The notes under the pieces: model-generated | Told to the model about the DNA's origin: nothing | Seen by the model: the letters and a program-made list of their open reading frames with translations, nothing else | Databases searched by the model: none | Part shown: one piece after another, positions 58,640 through 64,000 of the stretch | Numbering within the stretch: position 1 is the first letter of the stretch | Layout of the letters: every line of letters starts with the position of its first letter | NCBI GenBank assembly: GCA_028717265.1 | Contig: JAQUOE010000004.1 | Coordinates: forward strand, 1 to 64,000 | Length of the DNA: 64,000 nucleotides | Origin: Actinomycetota bacterium | GTDB lineage: Bacteria; Actinomycetota; Humimicrobiia; Humimicrobiales; Humimicrobiaceae | Direction of reading: 5' to 3' | Position numbers and translations under genes: made by a program

Positions 58640-58830
58640 ATTTATATCGTAACTAAAGTTAAATTTTTGTGCCAACAAAGTTACATTGGAAGCTTAAACT
58701 CTGACTGCAGCATAAATGCCCATATTTTATTAGTGGGACTTATAAAACAGACAGGAGAGCATCCACCTGCTAAGAGCAGGGCGCAAAAAACTTCCTCTAG
58801 TTACGACTAAATGGAGTATCCATTTTATTA
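58640..58830 (+). ncRNA. Candidate 6S-like regulatory RNA
   Basis: Rod-like fold: TCGTAACTA (58647-58655)/TAGTTACGA (58798-58806); TTTTTGTGCC (58664-58673)/GGCGCAAAAA (58780-58789, one G-U); bubble with 3'-side hairpin CCTGCT-AAG-AGCAGG (58766-58780, sharing one base with the second stem); CTCT/AGAG (58699-58702/58756-58759) and CCCA/TGGG apical pairings. Located just after aspS. Confidence 0.5.
58809..58830 (+). terminator. Candidate intrinsic terminator
   Basis: AAATGGA-GTA-TCCATTT followed by TATTA, immediately after the closing stem of the RNA candidate. Confidence 0.45.
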
Positions 58831-58856
58831 TCAAAGATCAATCTATAATTAATTAT

Positions 58857-61562
58857 ATGGACATAAGAGAAGTATTTCTGGATTATTTTAAGAAACACGA
58901 CCATATGATACTTCCTTCATCCGGTCTTATACCGCAGAATGACCCGAGTGTGCTTTTGACGACTGCAGGGATGCAGCAATTCAGACCGTACTATCTGGGA
59001 ATAAAAAAACCTCCGGCAAAGAGGATTGCAACGGTACAAAAGTGTTTCAGAACAAGTGATATAGATAATGTAGGTTATACTGATAGACATCTTACATTTT
59101 TCGAAATGCTGGGAAATTTTTCATTCGGAGATTATTTTAAAAGAGAAGCCATAGAATATGCACTCGACTTTATTGTAAATACTCTTAAAATTTCCATACA
59201 AAATTTAAGTGTGGCCGTATTTAATGGAGACGAGTATATATCTCCGGATCTGGAATCCATAGAATACTGGGAAGATAACGGAATAAGCTCTGATAAAATA
59301 TATAAGTTTGGAAAGAAAGAAAATTTCTGGGGTCCTGCGGGGGAGACGGGTCCCTGTGGTCCGTGTTCCGAAATATACTATGATTTTGGGAAAGAACAAG
59401 GATGCGGCAAAAAAGATTGCGACCCTAATTGTGACTGCGGCAGATTTCTTGAAATATGGAACCTCGTTTTCACGCAGTATAATTTCAATGGCGAAAAGTA
59501 TGATGAATTACCTCAAAAGAATATAGATACCGGGATGGGCCTTGAGCGAATAATGGCAGTTCTTAACGGACAACCTTCGGTTTTTAGGACATCTTTATTT
59601 GAAATAATAATGAAAGAAATAGGGAAAATATCAGGGAAAGAAGATTATTTTAGCCGAAGCGGTAATCCTGATGCAATATTTAGAAAGAGTGCGAGGATAA
59701 TAGCGGATCATACAAGAGCTATTTACTTTTTGATTTCAGATGGAGTGACACCTTCCAATCTGGGAAGAGGCTATATCTTAAGAAGAATAATCAGGAGAGC
59801 GATAAGATTTGGCAGATCCATTGGAATCGAAAATTATTTTTTAAATGATATTGGACAGCTGATAATAAGAGAATATTCAAAAATATATCCCGAGCTGCTG
59901 GAGAAAAAAGATTTCGCATTTAAATTGGTAAGGGATGAAGAAAAGAGATTCACGGAAACACTAAAGGAAGGAAGTAAGGTTCTGGCAGGTAAAATCGGTA
60001 ATATCAAAAAGAATAAAGGAAAATTCCTTGATCCGGAAGATGCTTTCCGGCTTTATGATACGTATGGTTTTCCTGTTGAACTGACTATTGAAATATTGAA
60101 TGAAAATGATTTAAAGCTGGATGTTGAAAAGTTTTATTATTATTTGATGAAACATACTGAAAAATCAAGGGAAAGAATCTCTTTCGATAAAAAAATAGAT
60201 AAAAACCTGGGACTGTATAACAAAATAAATAAAAACATTGACGTAACATTTGACGGGTATCAAAAGAATGTATTGAAAACAACGATTGAAAATATCATAA
60301 AAATAAGTGATTCAGGCAAAAGAGAGCTGGTATCCGGACTATCGGAAGAAGAAAAAGGCGAATTGATTTTAAGGGAAACTCCGTTTTACGGTGAAAAAGG
60401 CGGTCAGATAGGAGATAGGGGTATCATTAAAAAAGGAGATAATAAATTTGTAGTAGAAGACACAAAGGTCCCGGTTGAAGGCATCTATACTCATAAAGGG
60501 ATTTTAAAGAAAGGCCAACTGAAAATAGGTGATGAGGTAAATGCCGAAGTCGATCATATTTATAGAAAAAATATAAGCAGAAACCACACAGCGACACATC
60601 TTCTTCACTGGGCGCTGAGGAACGTATTTGGCACTGAAGTAAAGCAGGCCGGTTCTTTTGTGGGAGAGGATAGATTCAGATTTGATTATTCTATTTATAA
60701 TGCGCCGTCTAAAGAAAATCTTAAAAAAGTAGAAAGAATGGTAAATGAAAAAATCCAGTCCAATGATACGGTTCGCTGTTTTGAAACCACAAGAGAATTT
60801 GCGAAGGAAATAGGTGCGGTGTCTTTATTCGAAGAGAAGTATGGCAAATTCGTGAGGGTAGTAGAAATAAACAATTATAGCAGGGAATTATGCGGTGGTG
60901 TCCATGTTATAAGAACAGGGGATATAGGTATATTTAAGATTACGTCAGAAACCAGCATTGGAGCCAATTTAAGAAGAATAGAAGCGGTAACGGGTATGTA
61001 TGCATATAATTATCTGGAAGAAAAAGAAGAGATATTGCGTAAAGTCTCTTCCAGCCTGGAAGTTGAAGATAATAAAGTACCGGATACCTTGGAAGATGTT
61101 AAAAATAATTTAAATAGAAAAGAAGAAGAACTCGTGATGCTGAAAGTAAGAATTGCTAAAAAGGAAATCATGGATAAATACGCCTGCAATTCTTCAGCAG
61201 AGGAATTAAAAATAATTGACTTTGATTTTTCGAAATCTGAAATTACAACCAGGATAGATGTTAATAAAATGGGGATAGTGGCTGATGAGATCAGGGATTA
61301 TTTCAAAGGAACAAATACTTTTATTGTTTTTGGAAATATTTTAAATAGTAAGCCGGTAATGATCCTGCAGGCGACAGAAGATCTGGTAAAAAAAGGCATA
61401 GATTGCAGTAAGATTGCCGTAGAAGTAAGGCGAAAATTAAAAGGAGGAGGCGGAGGAAAATCCACCTTTGCTCAGATAGGTGGTTCGGATGCCCGTTCTC
61501 TTGGCAGTGCGATAGATTTTGTAAAGTCCGCTGTTTTGGACATCCTTAAAAAAGAAAAATGA
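58857..61562 (+). CDS. alaS: Alanyl-tRNA synthetase
   Basis: DYFKKHDHMILPSSGLIPQNDPSVLLTTAGMQQFRPYYLG, HTATHLLHWALR, RELCGGVHVIRTGDIG, GGGGGKSTFAQIGG. Confidence 0.97.
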   Translation: MDIREVFLDYFKKHDHMILPSSGLIPQNDPSVLLTTAGMQQFRPYYLGIKKPPAKRIATVQKCFRTSDIDNVGYTDRHLTFFEMLGNFSFGDYFKREAIEYALDFIVNTLKISIQNLSVAVFNGDEYISPDLESIEYWEDNGISSDKIYKFGKKENFWGPAGETGPCGPCSEIYYDFGKEQGCGKKDCDPNCDCGRFLEIWNLVFTQYNFNGEKYDELPQKNIDTGMGLERIMAVLNGQPSVFRTSLFEIIMKEIGKISGKEDYFSRSGNPDAIFRKSARIIADHTRAIYFLISDGVTPSNLGRGYILRRIIRRAIRFGRSIGIENYFLNDIGQLIIREYSKIYPELLEKKDFAFKLVRDEEKRFTETLKEGSKVLAGKIGNIKKNKGKFLDPEDAFRLYDTYGFPVELTIEILNENDLKLDVEKFYYYLMKHTEKSRERISFDKKIDKNLGLYNKINKNIDVTFDGYQKNVLKTTIENIIKISDSGKRELVSGLSEEEKGELILRETPFYGEKGGQIGDRGIIKKGDNKFVVEDTKVPVEGIYTHKGILKKGQLKIGDEVNAEVDHIYRKNISRNHTATHLLHWALRNVFGTEVKQAGSFVGEDRFRFDYSIYNAPSKENLKKVERMVNEKIQSNDTVRCFETTREFAKEIGAVSLFEEKYGKFVRVVEINNYSRELCGGVHVIRTGDIGIFKITSETSIGANLRRIEAVTGMYAYNYLEEKEEILRKVSSSLEVEDNKVPDTLEDVKNNLNRKEEELVMLKVRIAKKEIMDKYACNSSAEELKIIDFDFSKSEITTRIDVNKMGIVADEIRDYFKGTNTFIVFGNILNSKPVMILQATEDLVKKGIDCSKIAVEVRRKLKGGGGGKSTFAQIGGSDARSLGSAIDFVKSAVLDILKKEK

Positions 61563-61972
61563 AAATTCTGGGATTGGATATAGGAGATAAGAGAATAGGA
61601 ATTGCGGTTTCCGATGAACTTGAGATCATATCTGCACCATTCGGAGTAATCGAAAATGATGAAAAAGCTGATGAGAAAATCAGGGAAATAATAAACAAAC
61701 ATAGTATAAAAAAAGTAGTTGTGGGAATACCTTATACCCTTAAGGGGACAGTGGGCGATCAGGCAAGAAAGACCATTGGTTTTGTAGAAAGTACGATTAA
61801 AAATATGAATGTAGAGGTTGATTATATAGATGAAAGATATACCACAAAAATCCCATTAAAGCTTTTCGCCAAATATTCCAAAAAGAGGGTGCTCGATAAG
61901 TTTTCAGCAAGTATAATTCTGGAAGATTATTTAAGAAGAAAAAAAGGAAAAATTAAAAATGCAAAAAAGTAA
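61559..61972 (+). CDS. ruvX: Putative Holliday junction resolvase / pre-16S rRNA nuclease RuvX (YqgF)
   Basis: ILGLDIGDKRIGIAVSDEL, VVGIPYTLKGTVGDQARK, YIDERYTTKIP. Confidence 0.93.
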   Translation: MKILGLDIGDKRIGIAVSDELEIISAPFGVIENDEKADEKIREIINKHSIKKVVVGIPYTLKGTVGDQARKTIGFVESTIKNMNVEVDYIDERYTTKIPLKLFAKYSKKRVLDKFSASIILEDYLRRKKGKIKNAKK

Positions 61973-62978
61973 ATTTAAGACCGTTAGCAAACTTGTGGTT
62001 CCGATTATATTATTGTCTATGTTTTTCTTCTGCCTGACTTCATGTAATATTTTTGATGAAGAAGACGGGAATACTGTTCCCTCCGGAACAAAGATAGAAT
62101 TTGAAATAACGGAAGGAATGACCCTGAGCCAGGTAGCCGAACTTTTAGAGGAAAAAGGGATAATAGATAGTGCGTTCCTTTTTAAATTGTTTGTACAGCA
62201 AAGAGACAAAGAAGGAAATTTGATACCGGGTATATATACACTTGAAGCGGGTTCGGAGTATGAAGAGATTCTTGCTATAATAACAGCGGTTCCTACAGTG
62301 GTGACCTATAAATTTACAATTCCTGAAGGTTTTACCGTAAAAGAAATCATAGAAAGGGTAATCCGTGATATACCTTTTATTGAACAGGAGGATATGAAGC
62401 AGGCTGTGAATATAAATAATTATAATTATGATTACTTAAAGGATGCTGAAAGTCTTGAGGGATTTTTATTCCCGAAGACATATGAAATTACGATAGATTA
62501 TTCTGCTGGGGATATAGTTGAAATGATGCTTGCACAGTATCAATTCGAAACCGGGAGCCTCGATTATTCACTTGCAGATAATAAAGTTCTCAGCCATTAT
62601 GACATACTGAAGATTGCATCAATGATAGAAAGAGAGGCTTATATAGCAGAAGAAAGGGCATTGATTTCAGCAGTGATACATAACAGGTTAGATATTGAAA
62701 TGAGTCTGGGCATAGACGCTACCCTGAGCTACTATTTAGAAAAAGGGGAAGAAGAGCTGACCGAGAGTGATTTACAGATTGACACGGAGTATAATACCAG
62801 GCTATATGCCGGATTGCCGCCAACTCCTATTTGTAATCCCGGGCTGGCCTGTATCGAAGCAGCTCTAAATCCTGAACCGGACATAGATTATTTATATTTT
62901 AAGATTACGGATACCGAGAATCACAGGCATTCATTTTTTAATACTTATCAGGAATTCCTGGATGCAGAAGTTAAATAA
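61959..62978 (+). CDS. mltG: Endolytic transglycosylase MltG (YceG-like), predicted lipoprotein
   Basis: ASMIEREAYIAEERALISAVIHNRLDIEMSLGIDATLSYYL, YNTRLYAGLPPTPICNPGLACIEAALNP; N-terminal FFFCLTSC lipobox. Confidence 0.93.
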   Translation: MQKSKFKTVSKLVVPIILLSMFFFCLTSCNIFDEEDGNTVPSGTKIEFEITEGMTLSQVAELLEEKGIIDSAFLFKLFVQQRDKEGNLIPGIYTLEAGSEYEEILAIITAVPTVVTYKFTIPEGFTVKEIIERVIRDIPFIEQEDMKQAVNINNYNYDYLKDAESLEGFLFPKTYEITIDYSAGDIVEMMLAQYQFETGSLDYSLADNKVLSHYDILKIASMIEREAYIAEERALISAVIHNRLDIEMSLGIDATLSYYLEKGEEELTESDLQIDTEYNTRLYAGLPPTPICNPGLACIEAALNPEPDIDYLYFKITDTENHRHSFFNTYQEFLDAEVK

Positions 62979-63609
62979 CAATACAGCAATAAAAATTTTA
63001 ATAGAAGAAAAGAAATTATTACACAGGTTGCAGAAGAAAGCAGACCTGGAAAAAGTACCAATAATTGATATAAATGCTGGTAGATTTCTTGAAATGATCT
63101 GTCTTTTTATCCAACCAAAAAGTATCCTGGAGATCGGATGCGGAACGGGTTTTTCATCTTATTTTCTCATAAAAAATCTAAAAGAAAGTTCCTACACGGG
63201 AATAGATTTAAACAGAGATAGAATCAGGGAAGCGAAAAAATTTATTGTAAATGAATTTGCGGAGAAAAAAATACGTTTTCTTGAGGGTAATGCTTTGAAT
63301 ATAATACCCGGTCTTAAAGGAAAATTTGATCTTGTATTTATAGATGCGGCAAAATATGAATATCCTCTCTATTTAAAAACTGTCAGAAATAAATTAGAAC
63401 CGGGAGCGATGATAATTGCGGATAATATATTTTATGGTGGTAAGATCTTTAAAAAAGAAATAAACCGGCATGATCTAAAAAGTGTAAAAGGGATAAAGGA
63501 ATATATTGATCACATAAGTAATTCCAAAAGCTTCAGCAGTCATTTTATCGACATCGGTGATGGTATATCAATAACGGAATTTCTTAAAAAACAAACCATA
63601 ATATCATGA
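62962..63609 (+). CDS. Class I SAM-dependent O-methyltransferase, candidate TrmR-like tRNA methyltransferase
   Basis: ILEIGCGTGFSSYFLI, GTGID-like YTGIDLNRDR, LVFIDAAKYEYPLYL, IIADNIFYGG; position between mltG and peptidase U32 as in Bacillus yrrL-yrrM-yrrN. Confidence 0.85.
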   Translation: MQKLNNNTAIKILIEEKKLLHRLQKKADLEKVPIIDINAGRFLEMICLFIQPKSILEIGCGTGFSSYFLIKNLKESSYTGIDLNRDRIREAKKFIVNEFAEKKIRFLEGNALNIIPGLKGKFDLVFIDAAKYEYPLYLKTVRNKLEPGAMIIADNIFYGGKIFKKEINRHDLKSVKGIKEYIDHISNSKSFSSHFIDIGDGISITEFLKKQTIIS

Positions 63610-64000
63610 TAAAAAATAAAAAAATACCAGAACTTCTTGTACCTGCAAATAATCTGAATATTTTAAAATATGCAGTAAGCTACGGTGCAGACGCGGTATA
63701 TGTGGGAGGAAAAGAATTTAATTTAAGGAGCATCAGGGGAAATTTTACACTTCCCGAACTTGAAGAAGGAGTGGAATACGCGCATAAAAATAGTGTTAAG
63801 ATCTATTTTACCCTTAACTCGATAGTCTATGAAAAAGAACTTCCAAGGTTAAAGAGGTATGTTAAAAAATTAAGAGATATAAATATAGATGCGATTATAG
63901 TATCCGATCCTGGGGTTCTGCAATTAATAAAAGAATTAATTCCTGAGATGAAAATACATATAAGCACACAATCAAACATAAACAATCACCTTGCAGTAAA
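63606..64000 (+). CDS. Peptidase U32 family protein (TrhP/YrrN-like), 3' truncated by window edge
   Basis: Hand translation from ATG 63606: MIKNKKIPELLVPANNLNILKYAVSYGADAVYVGGKEFNLRS... Open to the window end; absent from the ORF track. Confidence 0.9.
   Translation, partial: MIKNKKIPELLVPANNLNILKYAVSYGADAVYVGGKEFNLRSIRGNFTLPELEEGVEYAHKNSVKIYFTLNSIVYEKELPRLKRYVKKLRDINIDAIIVSDPGVLQLIKELIPEMKIHISTQSNINNHLAV

Noticed and set aside
58595-58810. 71-aa ORF between aspS and alaS
   Set aside because: No RBS or protein-like pattern, and it overlaps the structured RNA candidate whose stems explain the sequence better.
58483-58856. T-box leader for alaS
   Set aside because: No T-box sequence (AGGGTGGNACCGCG-like) or antiterminator found; the observed stems fit another RNA.

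Overview
This AT-rich bacterial window is almost fully coding. Left half (~6.4-28.6 kb) is a hydrogen-metabolism island: hypB; a four-gene [NiFe] sulfhydrogenase-type (group 3b-like) operon; an NMT1/SsuA-like ABC transporter; a soluble histidine kinase; a trimeric-type [FeFe] hydrogenase whose NuoF-like subunit is fused to a GltD-like flavoprotein; a stand-alone response regulator; a hydrogenase maturation protease; and hypE-D-C-F. No hypA and no [FeFe] maturases hydE/F/G were seen. Right half is a Firmicutes-like housekeeping series (pdxST, yebC, ruvCAB, queA, tgt, yajC-secDF, recJ, relA, hisS-aspS, alaS, ruvX, mltG, trmR-like, peptidase U32), interrupted between queA and tgt by ~5.8 kb that includes a methyltransferase/ATP-grasp fusion. 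Most notable non-coding signals: (1) TTACAA-N5-TTACAA repeats upstream of both hydrogenase operons; (2) a structured RNA candidate between aspS and alaS whose hand-drawn fold resembles 6S RNA. No tRNA, rRNA, CRISPR array, transposase or phage gene was recognised. All calls come from reading the sequence and ORF translations; no database search was run. The two hydrogenases may form one regulated module, but that is inference.
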